Source: Oleispira sp963851095 (lineage in GTDB: Bacteria > Pseudomonadota > Gammaproteobacteria > Pseudomonadales > Oceanobacteraceae). Taken from it: DNA of 64,000 nt. The notes below the pieces were generated by a model. That model was given only the letters and a program-made list of their open reading frames with translations. It did not search any database and was not told the DNA's origin. Positions 17,422-27,098 of the stretch are shown here, piece by piece. The first letter of the stretch is position 1. The number at the start of each line of letters is the position of its first letter. The stretch is taken from assembly GCA_963851095.1 (NCBI GenBank), contig CAWKOX010000007.1, positions 414,393 to 478,392 of the forward strand, in the 5' to 3' direction. A program made the position numbers and the translations under genes.

Positions 17422-20400
17422 ATGCTCAGCAAGGATATTTGGATGAATCTTCGGTTAAAATCAGTATTAGCATTTTTATTGTTAATATTCTCTTCTTACT
17501 CTAATGCGATTCTCGACAGTATTAGTGTTTCTGATGTACTTGTAACTGAGGGTTCTATTGCTCGGGCTTTAGTCACAATCTCTCCCGCTGCCAGTGAAAA
17601 TGGGCAAGTTATTTTATATGAAGCTAGTGCCGAAACAGCTGCTGGTGATGATTATTTCTTAGCTTCAAATCGAATGATGATTGATGCTGGGAATACGACA
17701 GGCGTAATAGAAATTGTGATACCCGTTAATGATGATGCTGGTGTTGATCTAGAAACCTTAAAGCTTGGAGTAAGAGCAGATCATATATTGAATTCAGGGT
17801 TTGAAAATGGTTCTTCTGCTTTTCAGGTTAAAGAAGGCGTTTATGATATTGTATATAGACGAAGTGTAAATAATCCAGACCCTACGTATTGTGTTTTAGG
17901 GGTTGATGTTTGGGTGGTTAAAGATTGGGTATGTTCATACCCTTACACATTTGAAACAAATACTGTTTCTGCATATGGCCATGTTGGTAGCAATAGTGTT
18001 CATGAAATAGATGAAGAATCTCAAGGTTTTCAGAACTTGGTTATTACGCCTGGAGTTGAATATGAGATATCTCTCAAGGCTACTCGTCGTTTACATGTGG
18101 ATACACCAAGTACGGTAGATACTACGATTGAGGTTGTTTCCCAGGAGGATTTTGAAGTTATTGCGGCTACAACATTTACGCGCAGTAATACTGTTTGGAA
18201 CTTAACAGAGGAAAAAATTATAATTCCTGCTTCGAATACTGAAGCCAATATAAGACTTCAATTTTCGACTACAAATAGCACCACTACAGGAATGATCATT
18301 GATGATTTGTCTGTCGTAAGAGTAAACCCATTAGGCGAGGGTGCTTTAGCAAGTGCCGATGCCGTTGCGACGATAGGCATTGTTGATGCGAGTGCTACAG
18401 CACCACAAGTGCTAATAAACTCTCCTCATACGACCAGTGCTGAATCATTTGATGTGACTTTTTTGTTTAGTGAAGAAATTAATGGATTTGATTTATCAGA
18501 CATACAAGTGTCGAACGGGAGTGTTTCCGATTTGATTTCGCCTGAAGTAAACCTGTATCAGGCCACGGTTATGCCTAATCCTTCACCGTTAGAAAGTAGT
18601 GAGATTGTTTTCACCCTGTTAGCAGGTGCAGTTACTTCAGTAAGTGGTGGAGAAGAGAATGTTACGACACATGCCACTACTATCTACGATGTAATTAAGC
18701 CTACAGTCACTGTTACACCAACAGAATTCAATACACTAGAAGCAAATACGATTACCTTAAATTTTTCGAAACCTGTAGCAGTCCTAACGCTAGCAGAAAT
18801 ATCTGTAGATAATGCAGTTTTAAGTACTTTCACTAAAATAGATAATTCAACATATTCTGTATTATTGGATCCAGCTGACAGTTTGATAGAGGCCGAACAG
18901 GTAACATTGATATTGGGAGCTGATGCAGTTTCTGATGCAGCAGGAAATATGAATGATGAAGTCAGCATAGGAATTATGTTTGACCAAACACCACCAGTGA
19001 TTAGTGTTAATGGAGACTCGGTTGTATATAGCATTTTAGGCGAGCAATATAATGATGCAGGCGCCTCAGTGATAGATTTATTTGATGCGGATATCGCTAA
19101 TAAGCTTGTTACTGTTAACTCCGTTGATATTAATGCTATTGGTGATTATTCAGTTACTTATGATGTTACCGATGCAGCTGGAAATGTTGCTGTGCAAAAA
19201 GTGCGAGCAGTAAGAGTTGTTGTTGATCCTCTCATAACAATTAAAAATTATGCGGCAGATCAATCCAATAGCGCACCAATCATCTCAGATTTTGAATTAA
19301 TTGGAATTGTAGGTGTCAGCAATGAAAATCTTCTAAATATCAATCAAAAAATCGCTTCTTTGACAGCGATTCAAGTCGATTCTGAAGACAAAATTCAAGT
19401 TATCGTAGATCAAGTGATTGCAGGTCTTCGCTCAGCAGCCGCGATTAATGTTATCAAGGCTTTTGCCGAGAGTAACATGAACCCAGCTCCAACCGTTTCA
19501 GATTACACAACAGCGGAAATTACGGGAGTAACCGTCAGTAATATCGGTGCGGTTAATAGTGCGATAGATGCCATTACTGCGGCGCAAGCTGATACTGCTA
19601 ATAAGATTCAAGCTATAGTGAACCAAATAGTTGCTGATTTAGCGACAGCGGCTGCTATTGATATGATTGAAGCGTTTGCTGATAGCAATACAAACCCTGT
19701 TCCAGCAGAAAGTCATTATTCAGCGGCTGGGGTAGCAGGTGTAACCAGTGCTAACATTGATGCGGTTAATGCTGCAGTAGAAGCTTCTAGTGCAGCATTT
19801 GCGGATACCACTGCCGAAATTCAAGCGATTGTCAGTTCAGTTATTAACAGCCTAATAGCACTGGCCGAGTTAATTGAAGACCTAAACGGAAACGCAAACT
19901 CCCGTTTAATAACAGCTAATCAGTTAGATGAGATTCATAGGGTGGAGGGTGTTATAAGTGCGAATATTGATGAATATAATGCTGCATTTATTTCTTCTGC
20001 TTTTTCAGATGTTAATAATCCAATAGCTGCTGAAATCAATGCAGTAATCGCGTCAGTTAACACTATTGTTGCAAATGAAACGGCAGCATTGAACGAACTG
20101 AAAGAAGATATCGCAGGTAATGCGAATAACGATCTTGTTGAAGCTTCTGAGTTGAATGCAATTCGCGGTGTAAATGACGCGATTCAAGCGAATCAAGTTG
20201 AATACCAGGCTGCATTCATTGCAACTTCACCAAGTCCGTTCGCTGATACGGCTAATCCAACACCTGCTGAAATTCAGGTAGTGATTGATTCAGTTAATAC
20301 TATTGTTGCCAACGAAACGGCAGCATTGAATGAGCTGAAAGAAGATATCGCAGGTAATGCGAATAATGATTTAGTTGAAGCTTCTGAGTTAAATGCGATT

Positions 20401-23400
20401 CGAGGTGTTAGTGGTGCGCTTCAGGCTAACCAAGCTGAATATCAGGCTGCGTTTATTGCTACTTCACCAAGCCCATTTGCTGACCCAGCTAATCCAACAC
20501 CTGCTGAAATTCAGGCCGTGATTGATTCAGTTAATACTATCGTTGCAAACGAAACGGCAGCATTGAATGAGCTGAAAGAAGATATCGCAGGTAATGCGAA
20601 TAATGATTTAGTTGAAGCTTCTGAGTTGAATTCAATTCGTGGAGTGTCTGGTGCAATTCAAGCTAACCAAGCTGAATACCAAGCTGCATTCATTGCAACG
20701 TCACCTAGCCCGTTTGCAGATACAGCCAATCCAGCACCCGCTGAAATTCAGGCGGTAATTGATTCAGTTAATACTATCGTTGCCAACGAAACAGCGGCAT
20801 TGAATGAGCTGAAAGAAGATGTTGCGGGTAACGCAAACAACGATCTCGTTGAAGCGGCTGAATTAAATGCGATTCGTGGTGTAACTAACGCGACCCAGAT
20901 TAACCAAGCTGAATACCAAGTTGCATTCATTGCTACTTCACCAAGCCCATTCGCTGATACAACGAACCCAACACCTGCTGAAATTCAGGCAGTGATTGAT
21001 TCGGTTAATACGATTGTTATGAACGAAACAGCAGCACTGGATCAACTAAAAGAAGACATTGCTGGTAACAGTAATGGTGACTTAATTGATGCTGATGAGC
21101 TGAATGCAATCCGTGACGTAAGTGGTGCGGTTCAAGAAAACCAAGCTGAATACCAAGCGGCGTTTACTGAAACTTCACCAAGCCCATTTGCTGACCCAGC
21201 TAACCCAACACCTGCTGAAATTCAGGCAGTGATTAATTCAGTTAATACAATTGTTGCAAACGAAAACACGGCGATTAGCGAGTTAGTTGAAGACCTTAAC
21301 GGTAATACAAATACCAACTTAATTACGGCGACTCAGTTAGAAGATATTCGTGGAGTAACCGGTGTTATTGCTGCAAACATTGACGAATACAATACTGCGT
21401 TTGTTCCGGCTGCGTTTACGGATATCAACAACCCAACGGTTGCTGAAATTAATGCAGTGATTGCTTCAGTTAATACAATCGTTGCGAACGAAACGGCAGC
21501 ATTGAATGAACTGAAAGAAGACATCGCTGGTAACGGTGATGGTGATCTTGTTGATGCTGCTGAGTTGAATGCAATTCGTGGTGTAACTGGCGCGATTCAA
21601 GAAAACCAAGCTGAATATCAAGCTGCGTTTACTGAAACGTCACCAAGCCCATTCGCTGATCCAGCTAACCCAACACCTGCTGAAATTCAGGCAGTGATTG
21701 ATTCAGTTAATACAATCGTTGCAAATGAAACGGCAGCATTGAATGAATTGAAAGAAGACATTACGGGTAACGGTAATGGAGACTTAATTGATGCTGATGA
21801 GTTGAATGCAATTCGTGGTGTAACTGATGCGATTCAAGCAAACCAAGCTGAATACCAAGCTGCGTTTACTGAAACGTCACCAAGCCCATTCGCTGATCCA
21901 GCTAACCCAACACCTGCTGAAATTCAGGCAGTGATTGATTCTGTTAATACAATCGTTGCAAACGAAACGGCAGCATTGAACGAACTGAAAGAAGACATCG
22001 CAGGGAATGCAAACAACGATCTCGTTGAAGCTTCTGAGTTGAATGCAATTCGCGGTGTAACTAACGCGATTCAAGCTAACCAAGTTGAATATCAGGCTGC
22101 GTTTACTGCAACGTCTCAAAGTCCATTTACTGACCCAGCTAACCCAACACCTGCTGAAATCCAAGCAGTGATTGATTCTGTTAATACAATCGTCGCAAAC
22201 GAAACGGCAGCATTGAATGAACTGAAAGAAGATATCACAGGTAATGCGAATAACGATCTTGTTGAAGCTTTTGAGTTGAATGCAATTCGCGGTGTTAGTG
22301 GTGCGCTTCAGGCTAACCAGGCTGAATACCAAGCTACATTTACTGAAACTTCGCCAAGCCCATTCGCTGACCCAGCTAACCCAACACCGGCTGAAATTCA
22401 GGCTGTGATTAATTCGGTTAATACAATCGCTGCAAACGAAACGGCAGCACTGGATCAACTAAAAGAAGACATTGCGGGTAACGGTGATGGTGACTTAATT
22501 GATGCTGATGAGTTGAATGCAATTCGTGACGTAAGTGGAGCGGTTCAAGAAAACCAAGCTGAATATCAAGCGGCGTTTACTGAAACTTCACCAAGCCCAT
22601 TTGCTGACCCAGCTAATCCAACACCTGCTGAAATTCAGGCGGTGATTGATTCAGTTAATACTATCGTTGCCAACGAAACGGCGGCATTGAATGAGCTGAA
22701 AGAAGACATTGCAGGTAATACAAACAATGATCTCGTTGAAGCTTCTGAGTTGAATGCAATTCGTGACGTAAGTGGTGCGATTCAAGAAAACCAAGCTGAA
22801 TACCAAGCTGCGTTTACTGCAACTTCACCAAGCCCATTTGTTGACCCAGCTAACCCAACACCTGCTGAAATTCAGGCTGTGATTGATTCAGTTAACACAA
22901 TCGTTGCAAATGAAACAGCAGCACTGGATCAACTAAAAGAAGACATTGCGGGTAACGGTAATGGAGACTTAATTGATGCTGATGAGTTGAATGCAATTCG
23001 TGGTGTATCTGGTGCGATTCAAGAAAACCAAGCTGACTATCAAGCTGCGTTTACTGAAACTTCACCAAGCCCATTTGCTGACCCAGCTAATCCAACGCCT
23101 GCTGAAATTCAGGCAGTAATTGATTCAGTTAATACTATCGTTGCCAACGAAACGGCGGCATTGAATGAGCTGAAAGAAGACATTGCAGGTAATACAAACA
23201 ATGATCTCGTTGAAGCTTCTGAGTTGAATTCAATCCGTGGAGTATCTGGTGCAATTCAGGCTAACCAGGCTGAATACCAAGCTGCGTTTATTGTAACTTC
23301 ACCAAGCCCGTTCGCTGATACAGCCAATCCAACAGCTGCTGAAATTCAGGCGGTGATTGATTCAGTTAACACAATCGTTGCAAATGAAACAGCAGCACTG

Positions 23401-26337
23401 GATCAACTAAAAGAAGACATTGCGGGTAACGGTAATGGAGACTTAATTGATGCTGATGAGTTGAATGCAATTCGCGGTGTATCTGGTGCGATTCAAGAAA
23501 ACCAAGCTGAATACCAGGATGCATTCTCTGCAAGTACGCCAAGCCCGTTTACTGATCCAACAAATCCAACGGCTGCTGAGATACAGGCAATCATAACAGC
23601 GGTTAATAATGGCGATGTTGATTCTGATAACGACGGTTTGCCAGATTCAGTTGATGCAAATGATGATAACGACGATTTAACCGATGAAGAAGAAGCTGGA
23701 TCGACGCCTGCAACTTCAACGACTGATTCTTGTGATCCGGATACTCGCCATGATAATTGTGATTTTGATAAAGATGGCGTTATCAATGGAAGTGATGATG
23801 ATGACGATAATGATGGCGTAAAAGATCTGGATGAAGTTACCGAGGAAGATCGTTCAAACGTTGATTCCGATGGCAATGGCATTTGTGATGGCGTAATCGC
23901 TTTCGCAGTCGTTGATTCATTCAAGGGTTGTATGCCGAATACTAATCCAGATTCAGACGCTGATTATGATAACGATGGAACTAAGGACAGTGCTGAATTA
24001 TCGGGTGATACCGATGGTGATTTGATCCCTGATTACCTCGATGCCGATGGCGACGGTTCTGCACCATCTTATGGCGATAGCGACAAAGACGGTATTGATG
24101 ATAAAACGGAATGTGGCCCTGTATTGCCGTGTCGTGATACGGACAAGGATGGGGTTTATGATTACCTAGATACAGATTCAGATAACGATGGTATTTCGGA
24201 TGACGAAGAAGTCGATGGCGTAAATGGTAATGGTCAAGACGCGGCAGCTACTGATGGAACCGTGAAGGCAAAGGATACTGACAATGATGGAACACCTGAT
24301 TACCTTGATACTGATTCAGATAATGACGGTAAAACAGATGCAGATGAGAACTCACCAGTAGGCAAGGATACCGATAGTGATGGTATTCCTGATGTCGTTG
24401 ATCATGATGATAATAATACTCAAGCTGGCGGTGGTGATAGTGATAATGATAGTTTGAGTGATGCTGAAGAGTGTCCTAATTATCCAACAAATTGCCCTGA
24501 TTCTGACAATGATGGACAACCGGATTATCTTGATAATAACAATGATTCAGACTTTGACGGTATTCCAGATGGTGATGAGGACTCGAACCTAGATAATGAT
24601 AATAATCCCGCTACGAACCCTCGTGATACAGATGGTGATGGGGTTTATGATTACTTGGATACAGATTCTGATAATGACGGCATAGACGATGCGGACGAGC
24701 GAAGTACTCCTTATGATAGTAACAATCTAAAGGATGCTGACGGTGATGGTATTCCTGATGTCATTGATAGTACCAATGGCGATGGTGATGCAGATAGTGA
24801 TGGCATTCCAGATAGCCTAGAGTGTACTGGTCAGCCTTGTCGAGATACTGATAATGATGGCATTCCAGATTTCATGGATGAGGATTCAGATAATGATGGC
24901 TTACTTGATACTGATGAAATTGGCGATATAAACGACTTATTAAAAGATACTGATGGTGATGGTATCCCAGATGTTGTTGATCCATCTACCGGTGAAGTTG
25001 GCCAGCAGGGTGGTGATAGCGATAACGATGGGGTAGCTGATGGCGATGAATGCATTAGCTGGCCTAACTGCGCCGACAGTGATAATGATGGTATAGATGA
25101 TTATCTTGATGAGGACTCGTCGCCTGAAATGAGTACTCCTGATGCAGCGCCTGAGTCTGCACCTGTCGTAGAGCAAGATCTAGGTACGATTAAGACAGGC
25201 GTGCATGGTGCTGGTAGTGTTCATTGGGGTTTTGCATTAATGTTGTCACTACTCGTAGTGCTGCGTAGAAAGTCGGCCGTATTGATGGCCTTGCCGATGC
25301 TGCTTGTCTCTTTGGGCACTCATGCAGAATGGTGGGACGAAATGGATCTGTATGTAGGGGCTGGTGTTGGTCAAAGCTACTTAGATCCAGGGCTTGGTGG
25401 TACAGCTTATGAAATTGATGATCATACTCAAAATGCTTGGAAACTAACGGCTGGTTGGGATTGGAATGATCATATTTCGATTGAAGGGTATTACACCGAG
25501 CTAGGAACCGTAGATCTTAAGCCGGGTGCCCATATGACTTATCGCATGATGGGGGCCGATGCTATGTTGCACTTTTGGGCGCATGGTGAAGAAAGAAAGA
25601 AAGGCAGTATTGCTTTGTATGCAAAAGCGGGTCTGAACCATATGACTAATAATGCCAATGGAGTTGATTATGATCAAGGCAGCAACTTTCAGTTATTCGG
25701 CGGGTTGGGTGCTGAACTTTACCTACAGCGTCGATTCAGTGTGCGTTTAGAACTGGAGTCGTATGATACGGATGCGGCATTGCTTTCTTTGAATTTAATA
25801 AAACGATTTGGTTTTAAGTCAAAAACGCGACTTAATAGTGAGGTTTTACCTAAGGTTGAACCTCAGATTTGGGATATAGTCCCTGTTGTTGTAGACTCCG
25901 ACCTAGATGGATTTTTGGATGATGAAGATCAATGTCCTTATACGCCTAAAGATCTTTCCGTTGATGACCGAGGATGTGCCGAATTTGATGGTAAATTGGG
26001 TGACTTAATTGCAAGTATACAGTTTGAGGTAAACTCCGCGTCACTTACTGAGACGAGTAAGGTTTCTTTGAGTGAAATTGTAAATATGCTTAAAGTTTAT
26101 CCAGCTGTAAAGATCGATGTTCAAGCACATACTGATAACACGGGCTCAGCTCGTTATAATAAAACACTATCACAAAAACGTGCAGAGTCTGTTGTAGACT
26201 ATTTAAGACAAATGAACATTACAGGCTCGCGCTTAACGGCCGAGGGCTTTGGGGAAGAAAGGCCAGTAGCTGAAAATACTACGAAAGATGGTCGTGCTAA
26301 AAATAGACGTGTAGAATTCGTTTTAACACGCCGTTAA
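17422..26337 (+). CDS. Giant repeat surface protein with TSP3 calcium repeats and C-terminal OmpA barrel/peptidoglycan domain
   Basis: 2971 residues. ATG 17422 follows AAGGAA; ATG 17443 would give the neater signal peptide MNLRLKSVLAFLLLIFSS. Order of regions: Calx-beta-like (about 30–125); a galactose-binding/DUF642-like segment (125–300); two bacterial Ig-like domains (about 330–520, with PQVLINSPHTTSAESFDVTF); a DUF5011-like domain (525–605); helical repeats (605–2063); thrombospondin type 3 calcium repeats of the DSDNDG.PD kind (2065–2570). Then a GlyGly-CTERM-like stretch (2595–2617: GAGS, a hydrophobic span, LRRK) runs into a second signal-peptide-like segment (Met2622, ending THA). An eight-stranded OmpA-type barrel follows (about 2637–2820), one more calcium motif, and an OmpA peptidoglycan-binding domain (2856–2971: AHTDNTGSARYN, LSQKRAESVVDYL). 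Probably a surface adhesin or matrix protein tethered to the cell wall. Three signalling genes follow in the same direction. Confidence 0.9.
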   Translation: MLSKDIWMNLRLKSVLAFLLLIFSSYSNAILDSISVSDVLVTEGSIARALVTISPAASENGQVILYEASAETAAGDDYFLASNRMMIDAGNTTGVIEIVIPVNDDAGVDLETLKLGVRADHILNSGFENGSSAFQVKEGVYDIVYRRSVNNPDPTYCVLGVDVWVVKDWVCSYPYTFETNTVSAYGHVGSNSVHEIDEESQGFQNLVITPGVEYEISLKATRRLHVDTPSTVDTTIEVVSQEDFEVIAATTFTRSNTVWNLTEEKIIIPASNTEANIRLQFSTTNSTTTGMIIDDLSVVRVNPLGEGALASADAVATIGIVDASATAPQVLINSPHTTSAESFDVTFLFSEEINGFDLSDIQVSNGSVSDLISPEVNLYQATVMPNPSPLESSEIVFTLLAGAVTSVSGGEENVTTHATTIYDVIKPTVTVTPTEFNTLEANTITLNFSKPVAVLTLAEISVDNAVLSTFTKIDNSTYSVLLDPADSLIEAEQVTLILGADAVSDAAGNMNDEVSIGIMFDQTPPVISVNGDSVVYSILGEQYNDAGASVIDLFDADIANKLVTVNSVDINAIGDYSVTYDVTDAAGNVAVQKVRAVRVVVDPLITIKNYAADQSNSAPIISDFELIGIVGVSNENLLNINQKIASLTAIQVDSEDKIQVIVDQVIAGLRSAAAINVIKAFAESNMNPAPTVSDYTTAEITGVTVSNIGAVNSAIDAITAAQADTANKIQAIVNQIVADLATAAAIDMIEAFADSNTNPVPAESHYSAAGVAGVTSANIDAVNAAVEASSAAFADTTAEIQAIVSSVINSLIALAELIEDLNGNANSRLITANQLDEIHRVEGVISANIDEYNAAFISSAFSDVNNPIAAEINAVIASVNTIVANETAALNELKEDIAGNANNDLVEASELNAIRGVNDAIQANQVEYQAAFIATSPSPFADTANPTPAEIQVVIDSVNTIVANETAALNELKEDIAGNANNDLVEASELNAIRGVSGALQANQAEYQAAFIATSPSPFADPANPTPAEIQAVIDSVNTIVANETAALNELKEDIAGNANNDLVEASELNSIRGVSGAIQANQAEYQAAFIATSPSPFADTANPAPAEIQAVIDSVNTIVANETAALNELKEDVAGNANNDLVEAAELNAIRGVTNATQINQAEYQVAFIATSPSPFADTTNPTPAEIQAVIDSVNTIVMNETAALDQLKEDIAGNSNGDLIDADELNAIRDVSGAVQENQAEYQAAFTETSPSPFADPANPTPAEIQAVINSVNTIVANENTAISELVEDLNGNTNTNLITATQLEDIRGVTGVIAANIDEYNTAFVPAAFTDINNPTVAEINAVIASVNTIVANETAALNELKEDIAGNGDGDLVDAAELNAIRGVTGAIQENQAEYQAAFTETSPSPFADPANPTPAEIQAVIDSVNTIVANETAALNELKEDITGNGNGDLIDADELNAIRGVTDAIQANQAEYQAAFTETSPSPFADPANPTPAEIQAVIDSVNTIVANETAALNELKEDIAGNANNDLVEASELNAIRGVTNAIQANQVEYQAAFTATSQSPFTDPANPTPAEIQAVIDSVNTIVANETAALNELKEDITGNANNDLVEAFELNAIRGVSGALQANQAEYQATFTETSPSPFADPANPTPAEIQAVINSVNTIAANETAALDQLKEDIAGNGDGDLIDADELNAIRDVSGAVQENQAEYQAAFTETSPSPFADPANPTPAEIQAVIDSVNTIVANETAALNELKEDIAGNTNNDLVEASELNAIRDVSGAIQENQAEYQAAFTATSPSPFVDPANPTPAEIQAVIDSVNTIVANETAALDQLKEDIAGNGNGDLIDADELNAIRGVSGAIQENQADYQAAFTETSPSPFADPANPTPAEIQAVIDSVNTIVANETAALNELKEDIAGNTNNDLVEASELNSIRGVSGAIQANQAEYQAAFIVTSPSPFADTANPTAAEIQAVIDSVNTIVANETAALDQLKEDIAGNGNGDLIDADELNAIRGVSGAIQENQAEYQDAFSASTPSPFTDPTNPTAAEIQAIITAVNNGDVDSDNDGLPDSVDANDDNDDLTDEEEAGSTPATSTTDSCDPDTRHDNCDFDKDGVINGSDDDDDNDGVKDLDEVTEEDRSNVDSDGNGICDGVIAFAVVDSFKGCMPNTNPDSDADYDNDGTKDSAELSGDTDGDLIPDYLDADGDGSAPSYGDSDKDGIDDKTECGPVLPCRDTDKDGVYDYLDTDSDNDGISDDEEVDGVNGNGQDAAATDGTVKAKDTDNDGTPDYLDTDSDNDGKTDADENSPVGKDTDSDGIPDVVDHDDNNTQAGGGDSDNDSLSDAEECPNYPTNCPDSDNDGQPDYLDNNNDSDFDGIPDGDEDSNLDNDNNPATNPRDTDGDGVYDYLDTDSDNDGIDDADERSTPYDSNNLKDADGDGIPDVIDSTNGDGDADSDGIPDSLECTGQPCRDTDNDGIPDFMDEDSDNDGLLDTDEIGDINDLLKDTDGDGIPDVVDPSTGEVGQQGGDSDNDGVADGDECISWPNCADSDNDGIDDYLDEDSSPEMSTPDAAPESAPVVEQDLGTIKTGVHGAGSVHWGFALMLSLLVVLRRKSAVLMALPMLLVSLGTHAEWWDEMDLYVGAGVGQSYLDPGLGGTAYEIDDHTQNAWKLTAGWDWNDHISIEGYYTELGTVDLKPGAHMTYRMMGADAMLHFWAHGEERKKGSIALYAKAGLNHMTNNANGVDYDQGSNFQLFGGLGAELYLQRRFSVRLELESYDTDAALLSLNLIKRFGFKSKTRLNSEVLPKVEPQIWDIVPVVVDSDLDGFLDDEDQCPYTPKDLSVDDRGCAEFDGKLGDLIASIQFEVNSASLTETSKVSLSEIVNMLKVYPAVKIDVQAHTDNTGSARYNKTLSQKRAESVVDYLRQMNITGSRLTAEGFGEERPVAENTTKDGRAKNRRVEFVLTRR
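19858..23610 (+). repeat. Array of sixteen 76–79-residue in-frame repeats (228/237 bp)
   Basis: Fourteen units of exactly 237 bp start at 20086, 20323, 20560, 20797, 21034, 21499, 21736, 21973, 22210, 22447, 22684, 22921, 23158 and 23395 (the last runs into the calcium repeats). Two 228-bp variants start at 19858 and 21271. A unit reads ALNELKEDIAGNANNDLVEA, then ELNAIRGV, QANQAEYQAAF, TSPSPFADPANPTPAEIQ and VIDSVNTIVANETA. The loop GNGDGDLIDADEL resembles a dockerin/EF-hand calcium loop with one extra residue. Three diverged 66–70-residue relatives precede the array (19237–19857). Neighbouring units are nearly identical at the DNA level, which points to recent duplication or gene conversion and makes copy number prone to change and to misassembly. 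Confidence 0.95.
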
Positions 26338-26358
26338 ATATGAGATAAGGGTTGTAGT

Positions 26359-27072
26359 TTGAGAGATGCGGAAATAAAAATAGCTTACCTAGAAGACGAT
26401 CTAGAGCAGGCAAAGATGGTAACGACTTGGTTTGACGAGTTTGATTATCAATACGAGCACTTCACTCAAGCGCAACTATTATTGAATCGTTTAAAAGACG
26501 AAAAGTTTGATATTGCTTTATTAGATTGGGAGCTCCCAGAGATGTCGGGTCTTGATGCAGTAAAGTTAATACGCAGCAAATACGATCAAAACCTTCCAAT
26601 TTTATTTTGTTCAATGCGAGATAATGAAGCCGACGTCGTACAGGCACTGGAAGTCGGTGCCGACGACTATATGCGTAAACCGCTATTGCGTATTGAATTA
26701 AAAGCTCGCTTGAATGCTTTGTTGAGACGCGCAGGAGGAGAGCGTTCTGGAGGCGATCAATCTGAAGGTATAATAGAACATGGGCCTTATCGCTTTGACT
26801 TGAAAAGTAAAGAGGCCTTGGTCAATGGTGTAGCCGTTGATATGACCGATAAAGACTTTGAAGTTGCCAGTTGTTTATTTGATAATATAGGTCGAATTTT
26901 ATCACGAAGCTTCTTACTTGAAACTGTTTGGGGAATATCCTCAGACCTGAACACTCGCACGGTTGATGTTCATGTGAGCCGAGTTCGAAAAGCATTAGGG
27001 ATTTCACCAGAAAGTGGCTACCGCGTAAAAACAATTTATCAGCATGGCTATCGACTTGAGAGAGTCGAATAG
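26359..27072 (+). CDS. OmpR-family response regulator
   Basis: 237 residues, start TTG 26359 (AAGG 8 bp upstream; no in-frame ATG exists before the receiver domain). The receiver domain spans about 1–120: acidic pocket LEDD (12–14), phospho-acceptor Asp56 in LLDWELPEMSG, switch Ser near 85 and Lys107 in MRKPL. A winged-helix DNA-binding domain follows (about 135–237) with DVHVSRVRKALG and GYRVKTIYQHGYRLE. It starts 21 bp after the giant-protein gene and is 26 bp before the LysM–FecR gene, so all four genes look like one transcription unit. The partner kinase is probably the CHASE2 kinase two genes on. Confidence 0.92.
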   Translation: MRDAEIKIAYLEDDLEQAKMVTTWFDEFDYQYEHFTQAQLLLNRLKDEKFDIALLDWELPEMSGLDAVKLIRSKYDQNLPILFCSMRDNEADVVQALEVGADDYMRKPLLRIELKARLNALLRRAGGERSGGDQSEGIIEHGPYRFDLKSKEALVNGVAVDMTDKDFEVASCLFDNIGRILSRSFLLETVWGISSDLNTRTVDVHVSRVRKALGISPESGYRVKTIYQHGYRLERVE

Positions 27073-27098
27073 CTTAACAAGTAAAAAATGGAAATTTA

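Noticed and set aside
21877..22458. Minus-strand open frame of 193 codons in the repeat array
   Set aside because: It is a shadow of the repeats on the other strand: Cys/Phe/Asn-rich, periodic, no ribosome site.
20086..23610. Regular 237-bp repeats, considered as CRISPR or intergenic satellite
   Set aside because: Units are in-frame coding sequence without unique spacers and lie inside one long open frame.
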